From: Pontibacterium sp049603715
Lineage (GTDB): Bacteria > Pseudomonadota > Gammaproteobacteria > Pseudomonadales > Balneatricaceae
Direction: 5' to 3'
DNA length: 64,000 nucleotides
NCBI GenBank assembly: GCA_049603715.1
Contig: JBMYSW010000005.1
Location: 62,001 to 126,000 of the forward strand
The notes beneath the pieces are model-generated. The model searched no databases, had not been told where the DNA came from, and saw nothing but the letters and a program-made list of their open reading frames with translations. Positions 1-8,482 of the stretch are shown piece after piece (within the stretch, counting starts at the first letter, position 1; each line of letters begins with the position of its first letter). The translations under genes and the position numbers were made by a program.

Positions 1-1
1 C

Positions 2-2575
2 AATGAAGCGGGCTTTGAATACGCGGGTGAATATACAGACAAGCCAACTACAGCCAGCACTCTGCACACCCTCAACGTCAGCGGTATGTCTTGCCAAGGT
101 TGCGTTAATAAAGTCCGTAAGCTAGTTAACGCTCAAGACGAGCACGCCCAAGTCTCGGGCGAACCAAAAGCCAATCGCCTAGAAGTTGAGTCTCATCTCT
201 CACTAGAAGCACTTTCTGACATTGTTGATGAAGCAGGCTTCGAATATTTAGGTGAATACAAAGCCGATGCCGACGAACAAACGATCGACGCCAAAGAGCA
301 AGCCGACACAGCTTCTGAAGCTCATGTAGAAGATGCACCACTCGAAGCGCATCGCCAATTTGCAGTTACCGGCATTAGCTGTGCAGGCTGTGTAAACACC
401 ATCGAAAAAGCACTCGCCGCCTCACCACAGGTGAGCTATGCCAAAGTAAACTTTGCCAACCACACGGCGCAAATTGAAGCTAGCCTCAGTGATGACGAGG
501 TCATTGGCATTATTCGCGATGCAGGATACGGCGCACGAGCACTTGCCAGTGCCGACGAAGCAGACCAAAGCTTTACCCAAGAAACCGAAGCCAGCTACAA
601 AGCTCACCTTAAACAAGCCGCACTGGCCTTAGGCTTGGGTGTGCCGTTAATGCTTTATGGCTTTTTGGGTGGCTCCATGCAGGTGGTTAGCACCAGCGAC
701 CGCTTTGTCTGGCTAGCCGTTGGTTTGGCGACACTTGCGATTATGTTCTTTGCGGGTAAACACTTTTATGGCAACGCATGGCGAGCGCTTAAACACAAAA
801 GCACCACCATGGATACCCTAGTGGCCCTCGGTACCGGTAGTGCATGGCTTTACTCCATGGTGGTTTTGGTCGCCCCAAGCTTACTGCCTGCCAGCGCCCA
901 TCACTTATATTTTGAAGCCACGGCGATGATCATTGGTCTCATCGGCTTGGGTAAGGCCATTGAGCTAAAAGCACGACGCAGCACCCATCAGGCCATTGCG
1001 TCATTACTCAACCTCAGCCCTAAACAAGCCACCGTAAAGCGCAACGGTGAGTGGCAGTCGGTGACGGTGGAATCGGTGGTTTTGGGCGACACCCTATTGC
1101 TTAAGGCTGGCGAGTCTGTCTCTGTGGATGGCCAAGTATGCAGTGGCGAAAGCTACCTCGACGAAGCCTTACTCACGGGTGAAGCAACGCCCGTACACAA
1201 AGCCAAGGGGGATACTCTGTTTGCAGGTACCCTAAACCAAAACGGCACCTTGGAATATCAAGCAACGGCCTTAGGTAAAGACACTCAGCTGGCAAAAATC
1301 ATCGCTTTGGTGAGCCAAGCGCAAAACTCTAAACCAGCCATCGCCAGCTTTGCCGATCGCATCTCTGCCGTCTTTGTTCCGGCTGTTATCGCCCTTGCCC
1401 TTATTAACGCCGTTGTTTGGCTGCTATGGGGGCCAAGCCCAGCGGCCAGCTACGTATTAGCCACCAGCATCAGTATCTTAATTATCGCTTGCCCTTGTGC
1501 ACTGGGCTTAGCGACACCGATTTCGGTGATGATTGGTATGGGTAAAGCCGCCAAAGCGGGAGCGCTCATTAAGCAGGCCAACGCCCTAGAGCAGGCCAGT
1601 AAAATCGACACCGTTGTGCTCGATAAAACAGGCACCATCACTCAAGGCAAACCCGAGGTCACTCAAGCCGTGTGGCTAAACGACGCAGTAACTGAGCGAC
1701 AAGGGTTGGCTTGGGTTAAACAACTCGAAAGCCAAAGTAGCCACCCGCTTGCACAAGCACTGGTCGCCTATGTGGACAAGCAAAGCACAACGTCGTTGCC
1801 AGACAGGCTTGGCCAAATCGAGACACAACCCGGCTTGGGCATAGTGGCGACACTCAACCAGCAACCTATTGCACTGGGTAATGCCGCACTGGTTACAGCA
1901 CAAGGTGTATCTAACGAGCAGTTAGCCAACGCGCAAGCACGCCTAACCCCAGAAAGCCAAGCGGCGACGCTGATCTACCTTAGCCTTGGGCAACAGCTTT
2001 TGGCCCTCTTTGCCGTGCAAGACCCAATCAAAGCCGACTCTGCAAAGGCCATTGCTGCACTGCAAGCCAAAGGCATAGACGTCTTTATGTTAACGGGCGA
2101 TCGCAGCGAAAGCGCCAAACCCCTTGCCGCTCAGCTTAAGCTCACAGGTGTGTTTGCTGAGCTAAAGCCCGACGACAAGCTAAAACACATTCAAGCGCTA
2201 CAAGCCAAAGGCAAAGTGGTGGCCATGGTGGGCGATGGTATTAACGATGCACCTGCTCTTGCGCAAGCCGACGTAAGCTTTGCTATTGGCGCGGGCTCGG
2301 ATGCCGCCATTGCCAATGCCGACATTACCCTGCGTAACGACAGCTTAATGGGTGTAAGCAAAATGATTGGCCTAAGCCAAGCAACCCTTACCAACATCAA
2401 ACAAAACTTGCTGGGCGCGTTTTTTTACAACTGCTTAGGCATCCCCATTGCTGCTGGTGTTCTTTACCCAAGCATGGGTCTATTGCTCAGCCCAGTGGTT
2501 GCTGGCGCGGCCATGTCATTGTCGTCCATAACCGTGGTACTCAACGCCAACCGCTTACGACGCTATAACCCATAA
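2..2575 (+). CDS. copA: Copper-translocating P-type ATPase, 5' end outside window
   Basis: This P1B-type ATPase exports Cu(I) across the inner membrane. The reading frame is open to the left window edge, so the start codon lies outside and a methionine at 86 is internal. The window shows the tail of one heavy-metal-associated domain, then two complete ones with MSCQGC (near 89) and ISCAGC (near 374). These are followed by membrane segments, the TGEA loop, the CPC metal site at 1490-1498, the phosphorylated Asp in DKTGT at 1622-1636, the SHPLA motif and the GDGINDAP hinge. The end of the first domain (EAGFEYAGEY) nearly repeats the end of the second (EAGFEYLGEY), pointing to an internal duplication. 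Two cytochrome c genes follow. FixI/CcoI of cbb3 assembly was considered, but no other cco gene is near. Confidence 0.93.
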   Translation, partial: NEAGFEYAGEYTDKPTTASTLHTLNVSGMSCQGCVNKVRKLVNAQDEHAQVSGEPKANRLEVESHLSLEALSDIVDEAGFEYLGEYKADADEQTIDAKEQADTASEAHVEDAPLEAHRQFAVTGISCAGCVNTIEKALAASPQVSYAKVNFANHTAQIEASLSDDEVIGIIRDAGYGARALASADEADQSFTQETEASYKAHLKQAALALGLGVPLMLYGFLGGSMQVVSTSDRFVWLAVGLATLAIMFFAGKHFYGNAWRALKHKSTTMDTLVALGTGSAWLYSMVVLVAPSLLPASAHHLYFEATAMIIGLIGLGKAIELKARRSTHQAIASLLNLSPKQATVKRNGEWQSVTVESVVLGDTLLLKAGESVSVDGQVCSGESYLDEALLTGEATPVHKAKGDTLFAGTLNQNGTLEYQATALGKDTQLAKIIALVSQAQNSKPAIASFADRISAVFVPAVIALALINAVVWLLWGPSPAASYVLATSISILIIACPCALGLATPISVMIGMGKAAKAGALIKQANALEQASKIDTVVLDKTGTITQGKPEVTQAVWLNDAVTERQGLAWVKQLESQSSHPLAQALVAYVDKQSTTSLPDRLGQIETQPGLGIVATLNQQPIALGNAALVTAQGVSNEQLANAQARLTPESQAATLIYLSLGQQLLALFAVQDPIKADSAKAIAALQAKGIDVFMLTGDRSESAKPLAAQLKLTGVFAELKPDDKLKHIQALQAKGKVVAMVGDGINDAPALAQADVSFAIGAGSDAAIANADITLRNDSLMGVSKMIGLSQATLTNIKQNLLGAFFYNCLGIPIAAGVLYPSMGLLLSPVVAGAAMSLSSITVVLNANRLRRYNP

Positions 2576-2608
2576 CGGCCCACAAAAGGAAAAGATAAGA
2601 GGACAACC

Positions 2609-3109
2609 ATGGCACAAACACAGCACAAAGGCCTGCTCGCGAAACTGCTGCAACAGATTAAGCACAAGCCCTTACCTTGGCTAATAGGTGTCGCTCTGAC
2701 GCTTGCCGCAGCGATCAGTATTAACAATATGACCAGCCAAACGGTGATGATCCCTTATCAAAACGCGCAAGCCGTTGCCCAAGGGCAGGAGATTTATCAA
2801 CAGGCCTGCGCCAGCTGCCATGGCGTGCAATTACAAGGCCAAGCGAATTGGAAGACTCGACTACCCAACGGCATGATGCCTGCGCCACCTCACTCTGTTG
2901 AGGGCCATACGTGGCATCACCCAGATGCTCTGCTGTTTAAAATGACGAAATTTGGCACGGCCAGTATCGCACCGCCGGGATATGTGTCGGCAATGCCAGC
3001 CTTTGAAGACAGCCTAAGTGATGAAGAGATTCTTGCAGTGCTGGCCTACATCAAAAGCACATGGCCCGCTGCCGTTCAGCAACGCCATTCACAGATGAGT
3101 GCACACTAG
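2609..3109 (+). CDS. Membrane-anchored c-type cytochrome
   Basis: Encodes 166 residues with an uncleaved-looking N-terminal hydrophobic segment (about residues 26-42) and one class I cytochrome c domain. The heme site is CASCH near residue 67, and AMPAF near residue 130 offers the distal Met ligand. It would carry electrons on the periplasmic face of the inner membrane. It lies 33 bp after copA behind a purine-rich ribosome site (AAGAGGA) and is probably co-transcribed with copA and the next cytochrome gene. The electron partner is not known; a link to copper handling is inferred only from position. Confidence 0.8.
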   Translation: MAQTQHKGLLAKLLQQIKHKPLPWLIGVALTLAAAISINNMTSQTVMIPYQNAQAVAQGQEIYQQACASCHGVQLQGQANWKTRLPNGMMPAPPHSVEGHTWHHPDALLFKMTKFGTASIAPPGYVSAMPAFEDSLSDEEILAVLAYIKSTWPAAVQQRHSQMSAH

Positions 3110-3157
3110 TCGACATTTAAAAACAAAGAAACCGCGTAACACGATCAGAGAAGAGCG

Positions 3158-3565
3158 ATGAAAAACTCACGAAAGTTAGCATTAAAAGCGACGCTACCCT
3201 GGGCACTCGCTAGCGCCCTGCTTAGCCTGCCCAGCCATGCAAATCACAACCAAGGCCATGTGGACGTGGCGGTTCCGGAGTTGAGTAAAACAGCACAAAT
3301 GGGCCAAGGCTTTTTTAACCAAACCTGTGCACAGTGCCACGGCGAAAACGGCTCGGGTACCCAAGCAGGCCCACCGCTTATTCATAAAATCTACGAGCCC
3401 AGCCATCATGGCGACCCGTCTTTCTTTAACGCCATGCGTAAAGGGGTGCGCAGCCACCATTGGTCCTACGGCAATATGCCAGCACAACCGCAAGTGGGCT
3501 TTATGCAAGCCAATGCCATTGTGGCATTTATACGCGAAGTACAACGTCACAACGGCATCGACTAA
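3158..3565 (+). CDS. Secreted c-type cytochrome
   Basis: Encodes 135 residues: a signal peptide ending near ALLSLPSHA, then a single cytochrome c domain with CAQCH near residue 57 and a GNMPAQ segment that probably supplies the axial Met. It is predicted to be soluble in the periplasm. It is the third gene of the copA-cytochrome-cytochrome run, 48 bp after its neighbour, with AGAAGAG just upstream of the ATG. Family membership is clear but the physiological partner is unknown. The gene ends 6 bp before the end of the convergent oxidoreductase gene. Confidence 0.8.
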   Translation: MKNSRKLALKATLPWALASALLSLPSHANHNQGHVDVAVPELSKTAQMGQGFFNQTCAQCHGENGSGTQAGPPLIHKIYEPSHHGDPSFFNAMRKGVRSHHWSYGNMPAQPQVGFMQANAIVAFIREVQRHNGID

Positions 3566-3571
3566 AGCCGC

Positions 3572-4747
3572 TTAGCGCTTAACAGTTTGCCAGCTCTTAG
3601 ACACCAGCGACTGCTCCATTGCATCTAAAATGCGCTGGTTGTCTAAGCCAAAGGCAAAGTCAGGAAAGGCCTCTGTTTTGCCACACATGGCCATAAGCAT
3701 GTCGTAGGTTTCAATCACTTTGACATCAAAGTAGCCCAAGCCACCGCCACCAAAGTCAAAGCCGAAAAACGCCGCATACTGAGGCACTTGCGACCCAGCG
3801 TAGAGAGTTTTAAAACCACGCTCTGGTTTTGGGTCGTCAAACTTAAATACTTGTAGCTCGTTAAAGCGTTCACCGTCGTTAATGATGGTGCCCTTGGTAC
3901 CCGTGATCTCCCACGAGCAGCCAAAGATTTTGCCTGCGGCAATACGCGACGACTCGATAACACCACCCGCACCCGAGTCAAAGGACACAAGGCACTGAAA
4001 CTGGTCTTCGTTTTCTACTTCTTTCATTTCGGCAGTGGCCATATCGACCTTACTGGCATAACCGCTACCCGCCGAAGGCACTGGGCGGTGGCTATGGAAG
4101 GTTTGCTCTTGGCCACACACTTGCTGCATACCTCCCATCAAGTACTGAGCCACACTGATCACATGGGAGCCCAAGTCGCCCAATGAGCCAGAGCCCGCCT
4201 GTGAACGCAGGCAACGCCAGCTAAACGGTAACGTAGGGTCGCAAAAAAAGCCTTGGTCAAAGGTGCCACGAAAGCGCGTTAGCTCACCAATTTCGCCCGC
4301 TTCAATCAGCTGTTTTGCCAACATAGCCGCCGGTGTTTTTACATTGTTAAAGGCCACAAAGGTTTTAACCCCGGCTTGTTGGGCAGCCGCGGTCATTTGC
4401 TCTGCTTGCTCAAGGGTTAATGCCAATGGCTTTTCGCAGTACACGTGCTTGCCAGCATCAATGGCCGCCATCGCCATATCAAAGTGCAGCATGTTCGGTG
4501 TGGTGATATCCACCACATCCACCTGTGGGTCGGTGACCAGTGCACGCCAATCACCAAAGCCTTTTTCGGCACCAAAGCGCTGAGCCGCCGCATCGGCACT
4601 GGCTTGATCAACATCGGCGACACCGTAGAGCACAGGTGCCACAGGCAAGTCTTGATATAAGAGTTTTACACGCTGATAAGCCTCTGCGTGTACTTGTCCC
4701 ATATAACCTGAACCAATTAATCCAATATTTAATCTAGGCTTTGTCAT
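3572..4747 (-). CDS. Gfo/Idh/MocA-family NAD(P)-dependent oxidoreductase
   Basis: Encodes 391 residues. The N-terminal Rossmann fold has the dinucleotide loop GLIGSGYMG near residue 9, and the family catalytic-region motif appears as CEKPLAL near residue 103. A C-terminal GFO/IDH substrate domain follows. Relatives oxidise or epimerise sugars, inositols and sugar acids; the substrate cannot be named from sequence. It is transcribed away from an AraC-type regulator across a 214-bp gap that contains a perfect GTTAGA/TCTAAC palindrome, so the two probably form a regulator/target pair for carbohydrate use. Confidence 0.85.
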   Translation of the reverse strand: MTKPRLNIGLIGSGYMGQVHAEAYQRVKLLYQDLPVAPVLYGVADVDQASADAAAQRFGAEKGFGDWRALVTDPQVDVVDITTPNMLHFDMAMAAIDAGKHVYCEKPLALTLEQAEQMTAAAQQAGVKTFVAFNNVKTPAAMLAKQLIEAGEIGELTRFRGTFDQGFFCDPTLPFSWRCLRSQAGSGSLGDLGSHVISVAQYLMGGMQQVCGQEQTFHSHRPVPSAGSGYASKVDMATAEMKEVENEDQFQCLVSFDSGAGGVIESSRIAAGKIFGCSWEITGTKGTIINDGERFNELQVFKFDDPKPERGFKTLYAGSQVPQYAAFFGFDFGGGGLGYFDVKVIETYDMLMAMCGKTEAFPDFAFGLDNQRILDAMEQSLVSKSWQTVKR

Positions 4748-4891
4748 TCTTCCCCTCGCTTACCCTTTTTGTGGCGCTTTGCACCTTGGGCTTTCTTTTA
4801 TTTATGGTTAATGCAAAGATTTGAGCGCAGCTGTTGTTAAATCGCTGGTACCTCTGCGGTAATGGCTAGCTATTTAAACGAATGCGGCGAA

Positions 4892-4908
4892 GTTAGAACA
4901 TATCTAAC
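4892..4908. promoter_or_regulatory. Inverted repeat, possible operator of the AraC-type regulator
   Basis: GTTAGA-ACATA-TCTAAC is a perfect 6-bp inverted repeat with a 5-bp spacer, 54 bp before the AraC-family start codon in the divergent promoter region. Position and symmetry suggest a protein-binding site. AraC proteins more often bind direct repeats, so another factor is possible. Confidence 0.35.
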
Positions 4909-4961
4909 GCCGTCTAAAAAATATCTGAAATCAACATTTAGCAAAAACAACGAGTCGTTAG

Positions 4962-5789
4962 ATGAGTACCTCTTACAGCAATAACCTGACTTTGCCAGCA
5001 CCTAAAGAAGTGTGGTTTGGTGAAGTGGTCTACCTCAAAGGCAGCACCTATGGGCCAAGGGTTCAGCGAGGCATTCAGCTGTATGTGATGCGACGGGGGC
5101 ATGTGGATATCCGTCTAAACGGCAAACCTCATGTGCGCTTATTACCGGGCGAGGTGGCACTACTCTGCCCAAAGCAGCTTGAGTATTACGAGTTCAGCAC
5201 CACTGAAGAGAGCGAGCACGCCTGGGCACAACTCGATTATGATGAACACACCATTGAAGCCGTAGTGGCCAGTTTGCCTCAAGGTTTTAAGAAGCAACCG
5301 CTCGACCCAACCATGTATCAATTTATGGATTTGGGTTTGCAGCTGAGCTTAAATCACCTCAACCATGCTGACACCTTAATAAAACTGGGCGAGGCGTTTT
5401 TAAGCTACGCGTATCAGCTTGGCAGCCAAATCAACACGCCAGCACTCACCTCACAGCCTCGGGCGCTGCAAACCGCACACCGCATGATGGCCCATCGCAG
5501 CCATTTGCCCTTGCAGCTCGACGACATAGCCCAAGCAGCCAACTGCTCGCCCAATCATCTTATTCGTTTGTTTAAGCAGTATTTAGACACCACACCCATG
5601 GAATACCTATGGCACTTGCGTATCAGCCGTGCCAAGGCGCTACTGCGCGACACTAACTTGCCGATTGCACTCATTGCAGAACAATGTGGCTTTAAGTCTC
5701 CGTATCACTTTTCACGACGCTTTAAAGAGGCCAGCCAGTGTACCGCCCGCGATTACAGAGAAGGGTTTCGCCCTGAGCTCGGCTCATAA
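4962..5789 (+). CDS. AraC-family transcriptional regulator
   Basis: Encodes 275 residues. The N-terminal half (about 15-110) looks like the cupin-type ligand-binding domain of AraC-like sugar regulators (LLPGEVALLCP). The C-terminal 100 residues hold two helix-turn-helix motifs: LDDIAQAANCSPNHLIRLFK, then a second containing IALIAEQCGFKSPYHFSRRF, which is the AraC signature. It probably senses a small ligand in the cytoplasm and controls the divergent Gfo/Idh/MocA gene; the ligand is unknown. Confidence 0.88.
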   Translation: MSTSYSNNLTLPAPKEVWFGEVVYLKGSTYGPRVQRGIQLYVMRRGHVDIRLNGKPHVRLLPGEVALLCPKQLEYYEFSTTEESEHAWAQLDYDEHTIEAVVASLPQGFKKQPLDPTMYQFMDLGLQLSLNHLNHADTLIKLGEAFLSYAYQLGSQINTPALTSQPRALQTAHRMMAHRSHLPLQLDDIAQAANCSPNHLIRLFKQYLDTTPMEYLWHLRISRAKALLRDTNLPIALIAEQCGFKSPYHFSRRFKEASQCTARDYREGFRPELGS

Positions 5790-5913
5790 AGCCATTAGCT
5801 AAAAGCCAAAAAATAAAGAAGGGAAAGGGATAGACGAGAGAGGCATAAATGAGGCGAGCCACTAAAAGCGGCCCGCACTAACTACAAAGGAGGTAAAGCT
5901 CTAAGGAACTAAC

Positions 5914-6954
5914 TTAAGGGCAAGGATTAGGTAAGCGAGTATGAATCTCGTCAATCGCGCTCAGCAGCTCGTCAGACAAGACCACCTCTGCCGAGGCAAT
6001 ATCCATCTCTAGCTGTGCCATGGTGCTGGCGCCAATAATATTGGAGGTAACAACAGGATGCTGATTCACCCACGCCAAGGCCATCATGCAAGGGTCAATG
6101 CCATGAGCTTTTGCGAGCGCATGGTAAGCCTCAGTAGCTTTAATACCGTTTTCGGTAAAGTAGCGAGCGAACACCGGGTAGCGGGTCATGCGCGCACCTT
6201 CAGGTCGAGCACCACCAAAATACTTGCCACTAAATACACCAAAAGCCAACGGCGAGTAAGGTAAGAAACTCACCTCTTCACGATGCATCACCTCAGCTAA
6301 GCCCACTTCGGCCGTGCGATTAAGCAGGTTAAATGGGTTTTGAACCGAAGCGACGCGGGCCATACCTTTGGTTTCAGACAAGTTCAGACTTTTCATCAAG
6401 CCCCAAGGGGTCTCGTTGGATAAGCCAATGGCGCGAAGCTTACCTTCCGCCACCAGTTCAGTCAGAGCCGCCAGCGACTCCTCTAGTTGAGCACCGTCTT
6501 GCTCTGGCTTGTGGGCGTAATTTAAACGACCAAAACAGTTAGTGTGGCGATCAGGCCAATGCAACTGATACAGGTCGATGTAGTCGGTTTGTAAGCGCTT
6601 GAGGCTTTGCTCCACCGCATCCTTAATGCTGCTGCGGCTAAAGGCAAAGTCACGTCCTAAGTGCTGCTTCGACATATCGCCTGGGCCCACCACTTTGGTG
6701 GCCAAGACCACCTCATCACGACGACCGGTTTTAGCGAACCAACGACCTAAGGTCGCTTCACTCGCCCCTTGATCGTCTGGCGAAGTAGGCACAGGGTACA
6801 TCTCGGCCACATCAAAAAAGTTAACGTCGTGGTCGAGGGCGTAGTCCATTTGCGCAAAGGCCGCCGCATCATCTAGGTCACGACCGTAGGTCATGGTGCC
6901 CAAACAAATATTACTGACGCTGATATCGGTTTTTGCGAGCTTACGATGTTGCAT
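5914..6954 (-). CDS. Aldo/keto reductase, Tas-like
   Basis: Encodes 346 residues of the NADP(H)-dependent aldo/keto reductase fold. Catalytic-tetrad motifs are visible: Asp in FFDVAEMYP (near 47) with the Tyr five residues on, Lys in LATKVV, and His in LYQLHWPD. The ASEATLGRW and IGLSNETPWG segments fit the E. coli Tas group. These cytosolic enzymes reduce aldehydes and ketones; the substrate is unknown. An IS element sits 38 bp upstream. Before insertion only about 50 bp separated this gene from rlmI on the same strand, so it may have lost a read-through promoter. Confidence 0.88.
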   Translation of the reverse strand: MQHRKLAKTDISVSNICLGTMTYGRDLDDAAAFAQMDYALDHDVNFFDVAEMYPVPTSPDDQGASEATLGRWFAKTGRRDEVVLATKVVGPGDMSKQHLGRDFAFSRSSIKDAVEQSLKRLQTDYIDLYQLHWPDRHTNCFGRLNYAHKPEQDGAQLEESLAALTELVAEGKLRAIGLSNETPWGLMKSLNLSETKGMARVASVQNPFNLLNRTAEVGLAEVMHREEVSFLPYSPLAFGVFSGKYFGGARPEGARMTRYPVFARYFTENGIKATEAYHALAKAHGIDPCMMALAWVNQHPVVTSNIIGASTMAQLEMDIASAEVVLSDELLSAIDEIHTRLPNPCP

Positions 6955-6984
6955 TCACTTCTCCTAAATCAGTTACCTTTGCTT

Positions 6985-6992
6985 TTTAATAA
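6985..6992. repeat. Left copy of IS target-site duplication
   Basis: TTTAATAA directly precedes the left inverted repeat and is repeated exactly at 10029-10036 after the right end. An 8-bp duplication is the size expected for ISL3-family transposition. Confidence 0.93.
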
Positions 6993-7016
6993 GGGTAAGC
7001 GGATTAAATGGTTGAT
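6993..7016. repeat. Left terminal inverted repeat of the ISL3 element
   Basis: Starts GGGTAAGCGGATTAAATGG and ends GTTGAT. It matches the reverse complement of 10005-10028 except at three positions. Confidence 0.9.
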
Positions 7017-7079
7017 CTTACCTTTGCATGAGAGTGAGACAGACCGGCATCTCATCGGATTATCTGGTTGATGCTTCAC

Positions 7080-7487
7080 CTACTGCTGGTGCATGCTTCC
7101 TTCGCTAATTCCAGCAAGAACCCCACACGCCTCAACTTCCCGATCATCGTTGCAACTCGCTCTCAGTGAAACGAGTTGTTTCTCAAGCGCTTGCAGAGCG
7201 GTTATCTGCGACCGCACATGAGAGATGTGATCATCGAGCAAGGTGTTGACGGCGGTACAAGGCTGATGAGGGTCGTCCTGATAGCTCTGTAGTTCGTGAA
7301 TCTCAGCCAGTGACAGGCCCAGGATTCTGCAGCGACGGATGAAGGCCAGCCCCTCACCATGCTTCTCGGTATAGACACGGTAACCGTTGTCCTGCCGATC
7401 AGGCGGCGGCAACAAGCCCTGCTGTTCATAGAAGCGGATCGTCTGTGTTTCGACCCCTAACAACTGCGCCAACTGACCAATGCGCAT
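7080..7487 (-). CDS. MerR-family Cd(II)/Pb(II)-type regulator (CadR/PbrR-like)
   Basis: Encodes 135 residues from the ATG at 7487, which has GGAGGAGG just upstream; an in-frame start at 7502 is less likely. The N-terminus is a MerR winged helix (IGQLAQLLGV, then TIRFYEQQGLLPPP). A long dimerisation helix follows, and metal-type cysteines sit in PCTAVN and SCNDDREVEAC, as in CadR/PbrR. Such proteins bind between widely spaced -35 and -10 boxes and twist the promoter when metal binds. It is divergent from the cation transporter gene and lies inside the IS element. Whether it senses Cd, Pb or Zn cannot be decided. Confidence 0.85.
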   Translation of the reverse strand: MRIGQLAQLLGVETQTIRFYEQQGLLPPPDRQDNGYRVYTEKHGEGLAFIRRCRILGLSLAEIHELQSYQDDPHQPCTAVNTLLDDHISHVRSQITALQALEKQLVSLRASCNDDREVEACGVLAGISEGSMHQQ

Positions 7488-7518
7488 CAGCCTCCTCCCC
7501 AACGGATTCTTTACTCTA

Positions 7519-7549
7519 TTGACCTTATAGTAGCTTCATAGTTTAAAAT
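7519..7549 (+). promoter_or_regulatory. MerR-type promoter/operator of the cation transporter
   Basis: TTGACC (7519-7524) and TAAAAT (7544-7549) are separated by 19 bp, longer than the usual 17 and typical of MerR-regulated promoters. The spacer holds an imperfect dyad, CTTATAG and TTCATAG. It lies between the divergent regulator and transporter genes. Confidence 0.7.
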
Positions 7550-7582
7550 GGTACCACAACATTGTTCAAGTGGAGTCGTATC

Positions 7583-8479
7583 ATGAGCAAATCCTGTGGT
7601 GGCGCCTGTGGCGGTGATGCAACGTCCGCAGCGGATACCGATATACAGGCCTCCTCCGAGGCGCCAGGGAGATGGGTCAGTGTTTATGCCGTGCCGAAGA
7701 TGGACTGTCCATCAGAAGAACGAATGATTCGCCTAGCCCTGAACGGCTTTGAGGAGATTCGGGCGCTATCCTTCGACTTGTCGAACCGCCGGCTGAAGGT
7801 CGTGCATGACGGCGAGGTCGAGCCCGTCACCTCGAAACTGAAGACCTTGGGGCTAGGCGCCTCGCTTCAGGAAACCGTCGCTGCAAATCCGGAGACCATC
7901 AAGGCCGCCGAGTTTTCGGCAGCTTCTGCTAAGCAAGAATCCGGGACCCTGCGCTGGTTGCTCGGCATCAATGCACTTCTGTTCGTGGTGGAAATGACTG
8001 CCGGTCTGATCGCCCGGTCCACCGGCCTGATTGGAGAATCCCTGGACAATTTTGCCGATGCGGCGGTGTACGGGCTTGCCCTTTATGCGGTTGGACATAG
8101 CGTGAAAATGCAGGTGCGTGCCGCGCATCTTGCTGGTGTACTGCAACTGATCTTGGCTGTGGGCGTGCTCGTAGAGGTGGTGAGACGCTTTGTATTCGGT
8201 AGTGAGCCTGAATCGCTGGTGATGATGGCTATCGCATTCGTCGCATTGATTGCCAATACCAGTTGTCTGCTGCTCATATCCAAACATCGGGAAGGCGGGG
8301 CGCACATGAAGGCAAGCTGGATATTCTCGGCCAACGACGTGGTGATCAACCTGGGGGTCATCACCGCCGGCGCCCTGGTCGCGTGGACCGGTTCCAATTA
8401 TCCGGATCTGATTATCGGCACCATCGCGGGGGGCATTGTACTTAACGGTGCCAGACGCATTTTGGCGTTGAAGGGTTAA
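7583..8479 (+). CDS. Cation transporter with N-terminal HMA-like domain and CDF-type membrane region
   Basis: Encodes 298 residues from the ATG at 7583, preceded by TGGAG; an in-frame TTG at 7562 is less likely. A Cys-rich start (SCGGACGG) leads into an HMA-like domain with MDCPSEE. Several membrane spans follow, with the CDF-like metal site ESLDNFADAAVYGL. It probably moves Zn, Cd or Pb out of the cytoplasm, as cargo of an ISPpu12-type element under the adjacent MerR regulator. It is shorter than classical CzcD and lacks an obvious cytoplasmic C-terminal domain. The metal is inferred from the regulator type only. Confidence 0.82.
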   Translation: MSKSCGGACGGDATSAADTDIQASSEAPGRWVSVYAVPKMDCPSEERMIRLALNGFEEIRALSFDLSNRRLKVVHDGEVEPVTSKLKTLGLGASLQETVAANPETIKAAEFSAASAKQESGTLRWLLGINALLFVVEMTAGLIARSTGLIGESLDNFADAAVYGLALYAVGHSVKMQVRAAHLAGVLQLILAVGVLVEVVRRFVFGSEPESLVMMAIAFVALIANTSCLLLISKHREGGAHMKASWIFSANDVVINLGVITAGALVAWTGSNYPDLIIGTIAGGIVLNGARRILALKG

Positions 8480-8482
8480 ATA

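Noticed and set aside
3194..3550. Antisense frame across the second cytochrome c gene
   Set aside because: It covers a clear cytochrome gene and has no protein-family features.
2..3565. A cbb3-oxidase assembly (ccoGHIS-type) cluster
   Set aside because: The ATPase and cytochromes could suggest it, but no ccoG, ccoH or ccoS gene is present and CopA-like tandem HMA domains fit copper export better.
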